From assembly GCF_001548375.1 (NCBI RefSeq), contig NZ_AP017295.1:2390501-2454500 (forward strand): a DNA stretch of 64,000 nucleotides, in the 5' to 3' direction. Source of the DNA: Nostoc sp. NIES-3756 (lineage in GTDB: Bacteria > Cyanobacteriota > Cyanobacteriia > Cyanobacteriales > Nostocaceae). Below, one piece after another: positions 55,067 to 62,932 of this stretch. The notes beneath the pieces were generated by a model. That model saw only the letters and a list, made by a program, of their open reading frames with translations. It was not told the origin of the DNA and ran no database searches. A program made the position numbers and the translations under genes. The stretch's first letter is position 1. Each line of letters begins with the position of its first letter.

Positions 55067-56020
55067 ATGGATATAAAAAAAATTGGTATGCTTACTAGCT
55101 ATCGCCATATAGCGAAAAGAACAGACTGGTTATGGCAACAAACACCCCAACAGTTTGGTGTATGGCGCAATATTCAAATAGATGCACAGGCAGAAAAACC
55201 TGATTTTCTGTTGTTATATCAATTCGATTTCCCCAAAAATAACAAACAGCAAAGTTGGATAGATAAGTTACGGCGTAAACCACAGGGTATAGAAACAAAT
55301 GTAGAATCTTTACTTAGAGATGTCCCGAAGGAACGCATAATTTATTTATTGCGCGAACCCCCCTTAGAAGAAATTGTCGATAACAATAAAAATAATTATC
55401 AAGTAGCACAACAGTATTGTGGCTATATTTCGGGGCCTGATGATTTTGCACCTCATCCTGATTATATGCCAGCAATTTGGTATCATAACAACGCATTTCG
55501 TGAACTCAATGAAATGCCTGTACCCGAAAAAGTTTTTCCTTGCAGTTGGATAACTTCTGGTATTAGTCGGACTGCTAACCATCGTCGCCGCTTAAAATTT
55601 ATCGAATTACTCCAAGCAAGTGAAGTTAAATTTCATTTGTATGGACGAGGTTTGCCTACATGGGCAAAATCATCGGGAGAATTGGGTAATAAGTGGCATG
55701 GCATGGCTCCTTATTATTACAATCTATCAATTGAAAATTATGCCGAAAATGATTGGTATGTAAGTGAAAAATTGTGGGATTCTTTGTTGGCATGGTGTCT
55801 ACCAATTTATTATGGAGGGCCAGCAGCTGATAAATTATTACCCCCAGGCAGTTTTTTACGCCTACCCAGTTTGGATGAAAAAGGTGTTGCTTACATTCAA
55901 GAAGTGACGGCTACACCTGATTTTTGGTATGCTGCTAAGGATGCGATCGCAGAAGCTAGACAAATCATCCTCCACAAATTAAACCTACTCAACTGGTTAT
56001 CAGAATTTGTTAGTCATTAG
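55067..56020 (+). CDS. GT10-like (alpha-1,3-fucosyltransferase family) glycosyltransferase
   Basis: This 317-residue protein carries the C-terminal signature of family 10 glycosyltransferases: FHLYGRGLP near the middle, then YNLSIENYAENDWYVSEKLW and LLAWCLPIYYGGPAADKLLP, matching the FucT motif of an ENS-like stretch, then EKL and PIYYG. These enzymes commonly use GDP-fucose. The N-terminal acceptor-binding part is less conserved. It lies in the glycan cluster after the GT4 gene. Confidence 0.8.
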   Translation: MDIKKIGMLTSYRHIAKRTDWLWQQTPQQFGVWRNIQIDAQAEKPDFLLLYQFDFPKNNKQQSWIDKLRRKPQGIETNVESLLRDVPKERIIYLLREPPLEEIVDNNKNNYQVAQQYCGYISGPDDFAPHPDYMPAIWYHNNAFRELNEMPVPEKVFPCSWITSGISRTANHRRRLKFIELLQASEVKFHLYGRGLPTWAKSSGELGNKWHGMAPYYYNLSIENYAENDWYVSEKLWDSLLAWCLPIYYGGPAADKLLPPGSFLRLPSLDEKGVAYIQEVTATPDFWYAAKDAIAEARQIILHKLNLLNWLSEFVSH

Positions 56021-56054
56021 TCCATAGTCAATAGTCAACAATTGATAGTCTATA
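56012..56054. repeat. Degenerate repeat TTAGTCCATAGTCAATAGTC
   Basis: The run agtcattagtccatagtcaatagtcaac overlaps the end of the GT10-like gene and belongs to the repeat family at 21466, 22424 and 34550. Confidence 0.55.
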
Positions 56055-56081
56055 AAACCCAAAATTAACAGTGAGTCCTGT

Positions 56082-57077
56082 ATGGATGGTATTTGTACCC
56101 TTGCTAATGATAGAGTTTACGACCAACTAATTGCTCTACTCAATAGTATTGAGGCAATTTACGGGGAGAAAATGCCTGTCTGTGTTTATCCCTATGACGA
56201 CAATACAACACAAATTGCCGCAGAAATCGCTCGTCGTCCCCAAGTGCAGCTTTACGATAATCAAGAGTCTATTAAGCAATGGGATGAATTTGTTTGTAGT
56301 GTGTGGGATACTCATCCTACTGCTCAAGCACATTGGCAGAAAATTAGTCAAGAAAAGTATCATCGCGTCGGTACTCATCGCCGTTACTGCGCCTTTGATG
56401 CTCCATTTGACCGCTTTGTCTACATGGATGCTGATACATTATTAATGAGTCCGTTAGACGCTATTTTTAACCAACTCAATCACTATGATTGGGTAGTATA
56501 TGACTTTCAGTATAAAGACTTATCTCATGTTTATGATCTTAAGTCTGCTAAATTAACAGAGCTATTTACCAAAGAACAATTACAAACACAAGTATTTTGT
56601 TCTGGATTTTATGCCTCCAAAAAAGGTGTATTTAATACTCAAAATCAAGAAATTATTTTAGATAAGCTGCGTCAGGGAGAAGCCGAAATTCTATATGATA
56701 TGGCTCCTGATCAAACAGTTCTCAATTATATGGTGATGCGTTTAGGTATATCAAATTATAATTTTGCTCTGAGTTTACCCAGCAATGAAAAGACTGGTTG
56801 CTGTGTAACTTCTCCCCATTTTGCAGTAAAAGATAATATTTTATACGACAAGGGAAAGCAACTTACTTATATTCACTATATTGGACTAAGTTCTGCTTTA
56901 TTTAGGAAAGTCTGTGGAGGTGAAAATATTGATTTTCCCTACCGAGATATATTCTTGTATTATAGATATTTACATGAACCAGACAAACGCCCACAGTTTA
57001 CAACTAAACCAAAAGTTATTAAACATTATCCCAGTCTAGGTAAAAGAATTTTAAAAAAATTAGGTTTAACAGTGTGA
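56082..57077 (+). CDS. Glycosyltransferase-like protein (Npun_R2821/R2823-type)
   Basis: This 331-residue protein has a GT-A-like nucleotide-sugar-binding core. It starts with TLANDRVYDQLIALLNSIEA, followed by the metal-binding DxD in YMDADTLLMSP and CSGFYASKKG. I recognise it as the cyanobacterial family named after Npun_R2821/Npun_R2823; no enzymatic role is established to my knowledge. The next gene is a paralogue, pointing to tandem duplication. Confidence 0.7.
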   Translation: MDGICTLANDRVYDQLIALLNSIEAIYGEKMPVCVYPYDDNTTQIAAEIARRPQVQLYDNQESIKQWDEFVCSVWDTHPTAQAHWQKISQEKYHRVGTHRRYCAFDAPFDRFVYMDADTLLMSPLDAIFNQLNHYDWVVYDFQYKDLSHVYDLKSAKLTELFTKEQLQTQVFCSGFYASKKGVFNTQNQEIILDKLRQGEAEILYDMAPDQTVLNYMVMRLGISNYNFALSLPSNEKTGCCVTSPHFAVKDNILYDKGKQLTYIHYIGLSSALFRKVCGGENIDFPYRDIFLYYRYLHEPDKRPQFTTKPKVIKHYPSLGKRILKKLGLTV

Positions 57078-57086
57078 GGTGAAAAT

Positions 57087-58016
57087 ATGTCTAGGGGAAT
57101 TTATATCATAGCTAATGATAAAGTTATTGATCAGGCGATCGCACTACTCAACAGTATCCGCTTACATGATGCTGATACACCAGTTGTGATGATTCCTTAC
57201 GATAATAATTATCATAAAATTGCAGATATACTCAACAAACACTATGGGGTACAACTCTATAGCGATTTAGCTTTTATAGACGAACTTTCTCAAAAATTAC
57301 ACGAAACTTTCGGTGGCAGATTTTTCGCCCGTCCTAATCAATTTCGTAAGCAAGCTTGTTGGTTTGGCCCCTTCGATGAATTTCTCTATATTGACACTGA
57401 TATTGTTGTCTTTGAAAAAATCATCGATAATCTTAACTACCTAGCTCAAGTAGATTTTATTTGTTGTGATTATCAGCATTCAGGGGGGATAAAAAACGTC
57501 TTCACATCCAAAGTGCTGGAAGACAAAGTTTTTACTGAAGCAGAAGTTAAAGATATTTTTAATGGTGGTTTTTGGGGTTCTAAGAAAAACTTAATTTCAG
57601 CAGATGATTTATATGCCACCTTTAGCGAGTGTGCAGCCCATCCCGAATACTTCGATTTTTCCCAAAAAACTTCTGACCAACCAATTATTAATTATATGTT
57701 GCTCAAGCGCATTCCCCGCCGCTTCAACATCGTCCGCAGAGAAGGGAAAGCACCAGGTAATTGGGCTGGTTCACCCCAATTCCAAACTCAAGGTCATTTA
57801 GTATTTGATCCTAATGTCAATCAACCCTTACAATATCTGCATTGGGCAGGTATTCGTATTCAACCAGGTTGTCCTTACTGGGAAATCTGGGAACATTACC
57901 GCAACTTAAATCCCGATTTACCTCCAGCTGCTATACCCGCACCAGCAAAACAAAGCCAATGGCAAAAAGCCCTAAATCGCTTAAAAAGCCCATTGCGGCA
58001 ACTGAAAATTAGGTAA
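57087..58016 (+). CDS. Glycosyltransferase-like protein, paralogue of the preceding gene
   Basis: This 309-residue GT-A-like protein follows after only nine bases with GAGGTGA before its ATG. It shows IIANDKVIDQAIALLNSIRL, the DxD in YIDTDIVVFEK and NGGFWGSKKNLIS, in the same order as in the preceding gene. It ends with a basic tail. Together the two could form a heteromeric or sequential pair of transferases. It closes the operon; a strong palindrome follows at 58070. Confidence 0.7.
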   Translation: MSRGIYIIANDKVIDQAIALLNSIRLHDADTPVVMIPYDNNYHKIADILNKHYGVQLYSDLAFIDELSQKLHETFGGRFFARPNQFRKQACWFGPFDEFLYIDTDIVVFEKIIDNLNYLAQVDFICCDYQHSGGIKNVFTSKVLEDKVFTEAEVKDIFNGGFWGSKKNLISADDLYATFSECAAHPEYFDFSQKTSDQPIINYMLLKRIPRRFNIVRREGKAPGNWAGSPQFQTQGHLVFDPNVNQPLQYLHWAGIRIQPGCPYWEIWEHYRNLNPDLPPAAIPAPAKQSQWQKALNRLKSPLRQLKIR

Positions 58017-58069
58017 GTCATCGGCATCTAAATTAAATTACATTAAGTAATATAATTTAACATTGATTG

Positions 58070-58093
58070 GGTTCGTAATTAGAATTACGAACC
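58070..58093. terminator. Palindrome after the glycan operon
   Basis: GGTTCGTAATT/AATTACGAACC with a two-base loop, followed by TTTAATT. It may act as terminator; the attacgaat motif also recurs as an intergenic repeat near 9451 and 62926. Confidence 0.55.
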
Positions 58094-58378
58094 TTTAATT
58101 GCTGACATCGTTCTACTTAAGTTGGTGAAAATTCTTTTATATAATTTATAGCAGTAGCTACAGAGCTTAGGACATAGATAAATCATAAAATTTTTATGAA
58201 GCTAGTTTTATTAAGACTATCTAGCCTGTGGACTGAAATTAGCGTATGTTTCCTGATGAAAAGACTACTGCTTGATACCAACTATAAATATTTACGCGGT
58301 TCTACTTAGTTAAATCTACATATTGCTTAGTTATCTGATTGTCTACAATGACAGTAGATATAACTAAATAGAGTTTTT
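58094..58378. other. AT-rich intergenic stretch, no gene seen
   Basis: Upstream region of the glycosyltransferase-like gene at 58379. No RNA gene, and no hairpin beyond the palindrome at 58070, was noticed. Confidence 0.35.
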
Positions 58379-59149
58379 ATGAATCAAGACTCACAAAACT
58401 ACTGTTTTTGTACATTGGCACTGAGAAAAAAGTATCGTCTTCTGACTCAGAACCTAGCCAATGATTTAGCAAAATATGCCCCAGGCAAAATGCTAGTAGT
58501 TTACACAGACTTACCAGAAGATTTCCGCAATTACTCTAATGTTGTTGCTTTTAAGCATTATCAACGAGGTATTCTGCATTGTTACAATGATAAAAGCTTA
58601 GTAATAAAAACAGCTTTATCACAGTTTAATGCTGCTATCTACATTGATGCAGACACAGAAATTTTATCTCCCATACCAGATACTCTACAATGGCGGCCGG
58701 GAATTACAGCCGGACATTGTGAAAATCTGATTGGGCATATCAGTAAATACACCCCTGAGAGATTACCTCATATTCGTCAGGTAGCTAAAAATCTTAATAT
58801 AAATTTAGAAACTAGCAACTATATAGGAGAGTCGCTATTTATAATTGCTAGGGATGGCGGTAAAGAAATAGAGTATTTAAAATATTGGGAGAAAATCGGC
58901 AGATATTTAGAACTAAGGGGTATCCATGCTGGCGAAGGTAACACTATGGGATTAGCATCTGCTAAGGTAGGCTGGACTGTAGCAAAGGATGGCTGGGAAC
59001 AAGTTAGAAATGCGACAAAACATTTGGATGCCTCCTATACTAACAAGCCGACTACTTGGGATGCTTGGAAACGCAGAATTGGCTACCATTACCGCTTGAA
59101 TAAAACCAGAATTGTCGCTTTAACAGAATTTAATTTTTACTATAGTTAA
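58379..59149 (+). CDS. GT-A-like hypothetical glycosyltransferase
   Basis: This 256-residue protein begins FCTLALRKKYRLLTQNLAND and has a DxD motif in AAIYIDADTEILSPIP, followed by GESLFIIARDGGKE and EGNTMGLASAKVGW. The layout is that of small GT-A transferases acting on surface polysaccharides. It is separated from the main operon by 362 bases and may have its own promoter. Confidence 0.65.
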   Translation: MNQDSQNYCFCTLALRKKYRLLTQNLANDLAKYAPGKMLVVYTDLPEDFRNYSNVVAFKHYQRGILHCYNDKSLVIKTALSQFNAAIYIDADTEILSPIPDTLQWRPGITAGHCENLIGHISKYTPERLPHIRQVAKNLNINLETSNYIGESLFIIARDGGKEIEYLKYWEKIGRYLELRGIHAGEGNTMGLASAKVGWTVAKDGWEQVRNATKHLDASYTNKPTTWDAWKRRIGYHYRLNKTRIVALTEFNFYYS

Positions 59150-59166
59150 AGAAGTTCATCGAGTTC

Positions 59167-59217
59167 GTAGTAAGAACTTTAGTCCTACTTTATCTCAAGC
59201 ACTAAAGTGCTTACTAC
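59167..59217. repeat. Interspersed hairpin repeat GTAGTAAG...CTTACTAC
   Basis: An outer inverted repeat (GTAGTAAG/CTTACTAC) contains the palindrome GCACTAAAGTGC. It belongs to a family of TAGTAAG...AAAGTGCTTACTA repeats common between Nostoc genes. It lies between convergent genes. Confidence 0.65.
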
Positions 59218-59226
59218 AAACTTTCA

Positions 59227-59604
59227 CTAAGATAAAGAATCTAAATCTAGTGATTTCATCCCACGGCGTTCGGCATAGGTTAACATACTGCCTAATTGAA
59301 ACCAAACTAATAAACAAGTCAATAGACTCAGGGGTAAACCAATTCCTAAAGCGAGAATATTAGGAAAACCGAATATTTCTAAGCCACAGGAAACAAAGAA
59401 ACAAATACCAATAGTGATACCCAAAAATGGGAAAAGTAATTGTTTCCTAGATGATGAAGTAGGTTGAGAGTTCTCTGTGCTATTGACTCGCCAATCTTGT
59501 ACTACCAATTTCAGTGTTCCAGATAAAGCAAAGCCAGAAGTTAGTGCTACAAACAGACCTAAAACTAGTAAGAAATATGGCGGTTGTAAAGGGTAATAGT
59601 ACAT
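59227..59604 (-). CDS. Small membrane protein, conserved hypothetical
   Basis: This ~125-residue protein starts at an ATG with GGGAG six bases upstream. Three to four hydrophobic segments are visible (PPYFLLVLGLFVALTSGFAL, LLFPFLGITIGICFFVSCGL, ILALGIGLPLSLLTCLLVWF), with a soluble linker near residues 40-55. It is unrecognised. It lies downstream of the AarF-like kinase on the same strand? No: both are on the minus strand and the kinase gene is upstream, 49 bases away, so co-transcription is likely. Confidence 0.65.
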   Translation of the reverse strand: MYYYPLQPPYFLLVLGLFVALTSGFALSGTLKLVVQDWRVNSTENSQPTSSSRKQLLFPFLGITIGICFFVSCGLEIFGFPNILALGIGLPLSLLTCLLVWFQLGSMLTYAERRGMKSLDLDSLS

Positions 59605-59652
59605 GAAAACTCCCAATTTTATTGGATGAAATTTATAAAAAGTTTGTCAAAT

Positions 59653-61473
59653 TTAATTTTTGGCTGAGGATTCATCAAAAAAGGTGAAAGATCCTGCTTT
59701 TGGTAAAATAGCAGCTACACTTTCTCTAGATAAATCTGTCAACAATCCGATCGCCACATTGAAGATGCGATTTGGTTGAAGGTCATCCTTCACCAAAGAC
59801 CATAGGCGTTGCACCTCTTCGGTGTGCAGGCGATCATCTTCTGTGAGTGCTAAGACTAACTGGCGGCGTAAGAATTGACCTTCATCAGATAGGAGAAATT
59901 GCAATCCCATTCTGGCTGTAGGTAATACATCAAAATTGTCATCGGTACGAGCGATCGCAATCAGATTTTCCAAGCGCTGCCACTGGAATTTACCATCTTT
60001 AAACAGCACATTCAACAACCGTCTTCTTAATTGGGGAGATTCTCCAGTCAGTAAGCGTTTAGCTACGTAAGGATAACCCACATCCAAAATTTTGAAGTTG
60101 GGATTTAGGCTGAGGGCAATCCCTTCTTGTGTCACTAGAGAACGAATAATTAAAGCAAACTTCGCCGGAACACGGAAGGGGTACTCATACATCAGTTCGG
60201 AAAACTGGTCGGTAATAGTTTTAAAGTTAAAGTCACCGACATTTTTACCGATCGCATTTCCTAATACCGTTTCCAATGCAGGAATGATGGGGCCAATGTT
60301 GGTATTGGGGGTGAGAAATCCTAAATTGACGAAATCTAAAGCTAAATCGCTATAGTCTTTATTCACCAGATGCACTACCGCATCTACCAGAGTTTCTTTT
60401 GTAGTTTCCTCCAACTGATCCATCATGCCGAAGTCAATATAAGCCATGCGACCATCAGGCATGGCAAATAAATTACCTGGATGGGGGTCGGCGTGGAAAA
60501 AGCCGTACTCTAATAATTGTTGCAAACCGGAAGTAACACCAATACGGATAATCGCTTCTGGGTCTAAACCAGCAGCGCGGATACTCTTGGTATCTGTCAG
60601 CTTAAAGCCGTTAATCCACTCTAAAGTTAAAACTTGATTGCTGGTAAACCGCCAGTAAATACTCGGCACTTTTACTTCTGGAGTATCGCGGAAGTTGTGG
60701 GCGAATTTTTCAGCGTTGCGCCCTTCGTTGAGGTAATCAATTTCTTCAAATAATTTGGTTCCGAACTCATCCACAATCAAAGTGAGGTCGTGACCCAAAT
60801 TCAGGGGTAGCCAAGGTGCTAACCAACCAGCAGCCCAGCGCATTAAGTAAAGGTCAAGGGTGAGAATGGGGCGCAGATGGGGACGTTGTACCTTGACTGC
60901 GACTTCCTCACCACTAATTAAGCGTCCTCGGTAGACTTGACCCAAACTAGCAGCAGCCACCGGCGACGGCGAAAGTTCACTATATATTTCTGATATGGAT
61001 CTGCCTAATTCTGTTTCGATAATGTGATAGGCGATCGCATTATCAAAAGCTGGTAATTGGTCTTGTAGTTTGATGAGTTCTTCTAGGAAATCTTTGCGGA
61101 TGAGGTCTGGTCTGGTGGAGAGGGCTTGACCTACCTTAATAAAAGTCGGCCCTAGACGGGTGAGTATAGTTCGTAACTGAGTTGCCCGTTTTCCCTTATT
61201 CTGCTCTACTTGATTTTGCCATTCATCCCACTTTAAGCCCAAAATAAACGTTACAAAGTACCAAGTTATTTTGAACAACCGTCCCAAACTTAGCCAGGGA
61301 CGATAACGATAGTAACGAGCGATATCATCGGGATTGTAGCGCTTTAGCTGACCAGGTTGATACTGACCCACGCCTTTGTCTGCCTCTTCTTCTGGGAAAT
61401 TTACAATAGTTTGCTGAAAGAAACTATTAACTTTGATTTTCGCGTTTATACGCAGAAATGCTAGCCTACGCAA
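59653..61473 (-). CDS. ABC1/AarF/UbiB-family protein kinase-like protein
   Basis: This ~606-residue atypical kinase belongs to the family linked to quinone synthesis and, in plastids and cyanobacteria, to prenyl-lipid and photosystem maintenance. It shows the KxGQ motif in FIKVGQALSTRPDLI, the alanine-rich loop AAASLGQVYRGRL, VKVQRPHL, catalytic FHADPHPGNLF and metal-binding YIDFGMM. The start is uncertain: the TTG at 61473 gives a few non-conserved residues before the family begins near GQLKRYNPDDIARYYRYRP. Confidence 0.9.
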   Translation of the reverse strand: MRRLAFLRINAKIKVNSFFQQTIVNFPEEEADKGVGQYQPGQLKRYNPDDIARYYRYRPWLSLGRLFKITWYFVTFILGLKWDEWQNQVEQNKGKRATQLRTILTRLGPTFIKVGQALSTRPDLIRKDFLEELIKLQDQLPAFDNAIAYHIIETELGRSISEIYSELSPSPVAAASLGQVYRGRLISGEEVAVKVQRPHLRPILTLDLYLMRWAAGWLAPWLPLNLGHDLTLIVDEFGTKLFEEIDYLNEGRNAEKFAHNFRDTPEVKVPSIYWRFTSNQVLTLEWINGFKLTDTKSIRAAGLDPEAIIRIGVTSGLQQLLEYGFFHADPHPGNLFAMPDGRMAYIDFGMMDQLEETTKETLVDAVVHLVNKDYSDLALDFVNLGFLTPNTNIGPIIPALETVLGNAIGKNVGDFNFKTITDQFSELMYEYPFRVPAKFALIIRSLVTQEGIALSLNPNFKILDVGYPYVAKRLLTGESPQLRRRLLNVLFKDGKFQWQRLENLIAIARTDDNFDVLPTARMGLQFLLSDEGQFLRRQLVLALTEDDRLHTEEVQRLWSLVKDDLQPNRIFNVAIGLLTDLSRESVAAILPKAGSFTFFDESSAKN

Positions 61474-61669
61474 ACGCCTAAGATATTTCTATCTTTTTAT
61501 TAATTATACTTTATAAAACTACAAGTTATTCTCGGTTATTTAGAACTTAAGTTTGGGAATACTACTTGATAGCTATTAAGTTTACGTAAAAAAAATTGGC
61601 TAAATTTTTTACAATTATCTAACTGCTTGCCTTTTCAACGAATCATTTGTAGAATGGCTCAGGCTAAAA

Positions 61670-61698
61670 CAGCAGAGTCTGCCCCGTTCCCTCTGCTG
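61670..61698. other. Hairpin in the leader of the secreted protein gene
   Basis: CAGCAGAG pairs with CTCTGCTG across a 13-base loop, 52 bases before the ATG at 61751. It could be a leader structure; no T-run follows. Confidence 0.4.
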
Positions 61699-61750
61699 AT
61701 ACCGTAAGTAATAGCTAGGTTCCCAAAAAAATTGCTGGGCTAGATTTCTA

Positions 61751-62851
61751 ATGAAGTTATTTTCAATATTGAGAAACCGCAAATTTAGGTTGCGTACATT
61801 TGCGGTGATGATGAGTATTGCGTTAACCATCATCTTGACAAATACAAGCGCTAGTAGTCAGACACCTACTACCAGAGATCCTTGGTTGTGGCCATTTTCT
61901 GTCACGTCAATTTGGAATATGCCAATTGGCTCAGGTGCTAGATACATACCAGCCAACATTCAAAAGGCTGGTTGGTTTGGCGTAGATCGAGAATACTTTT
62001 ATAAGCTCAAGGCTAGTGATCCTTCTCGTCCTGTATATTCTCCGGGTAGCTGGACTAAAAGGTGTTCTGGCACTAACTCGATCAATATATCTTTACCCGT
62101 TCCCGATAGTTTAATTGTTCCTGACGCTACCCTCAATCCCTACAGTACACCAAATAATGCCTCCGCTTTTCTCCAGCCAGATGGTAAAACTTTAGTACAA
62201 CTTGAACCATTGGCACGCTGTGAAAAGGGTGGGCCTATTTATGGCTGGCGTTATTTTCCTGATTTGAGCTTATACGGCGAAGGCATAGGTGGAGCGCATT
62301 TCGGCTCTGGACTATCTTCTATTGGCGGTTCTATTCGTAAAGGTGAACTTACTAACGACCAACCAATTCGCCACGCCATCAAGTTATTGTTTTGGGGGAA
62401 AAAATACTATTACTATTCCTCTAGCCGTCCTGGCTATCGCTGGCCAGCAGACCGAGCCGATAGTGTAGCCTCCACCAGTTATCAAGGTACAAACTATGCC
62501 TTTGTCCAAGGAACCCTACTAGCAATTCCTCCATCCGTTACAGAATCCAGCCTGCAATTACAAACACCAGGTGGCAAGAAGTTGTTTCGGGTTTTACAAA
62601 ATTACGGCGGCTACGTTGTTGATGATGCAGGATGGGATGCTCATTACATGGCAGTGGAACAAGGGGTTACAGAAGAGTTTAAAGCAAAATATGGTTACGA
62701 CTTTGAGAATTGGACTGGTGCTTTTTATGACGATGTGATGAAGCTATATAAGGCGCTTAACATCGTTGATAATAATAGTTCAACTACCATAGGTGGCGGT
62801 GGTAGCACAAGACGCGCACCTCTAGCTCCAGCATTACCACCATCACCATAG
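61751..62851 (+). CDS. Secreted protein of unknown family
   Basis: The 366-residue protein has an N-terminal signal sequence (FAVMMSIALTIILTNTSASS). The mature part has many aromatic and glycine residues (LWPFSVTSIWNMPIGSGARY, YGWRYFPDLSLYGEGIGGAH, KYYYYSSSRPGYRWPADRAD, VDDAGWDAHYMAVEQG) and a low-complexity Gly/Pro tail (TTIGGGGS...APLAPALPPSP). The PFxxxSxWNxPIG opening recalls secreted proteins I have seen in actinobacteria, with no assigned function. It may be a carbohydrate-binding or beta-rich enzyme. Only a few cysteines are present. Confidence 0.65.
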   Translation: MKLFSILRNRKFRLRTFAVMMSIALTIILTNTSASSQTPTTRDPWLWPFSVTSIWNMPIGSGARYIPANIQKAGWFGVDREYFYKLKASDPSRPVYSPGSWTKRCSGTNSINISLPVPDSLIVPDATLNPYSTPNNASAFLQPDGKTLVQLEPLARCEKGGPIYGWRYFPDLSLYGEGIGGAHFGSGLSSIGGSIRKGELTNDQPIRHAIKLLFWGKKYYYYSSSRPGYRWPADRADSVASTSYQGTNYAFVQGTLLAIPPSVTESSLQLQTPGGKKLFRVLQNYGGYVVDDAGWDAHYMAVEQGVTEEFKAKYGYDFENWTGAFYDDVMKLYKALNIVDNNSSTTIGGGGSTRRAPLAPALPPSP

Positions 62852-62880
62852 GGGATACCAATTCAAAATTAAGAACGTAT

Positions 62881-62897
62881 GGTGGGCAATGCCCACC
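62881..62897. repeat. Palindrome GGTGGGCAATGCCCACC
   Basis: Second copy of the palindrome at 2460-2474, between convergent genes. Confidence 0.6.
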
Positions 62898-62932
62898 AAA
62901 ACCCTAATCTGGGGTTATATTTGAATTACGAA

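Noticed and set aside
50181..58016. Assignment of the exporter as hepA of the heterocyst envelope island
   Set aside because: The neighbouring genes do not match the HEP island as I remember it, and the exporter has an extra C-terminal domain, so the gene symbol is not used.
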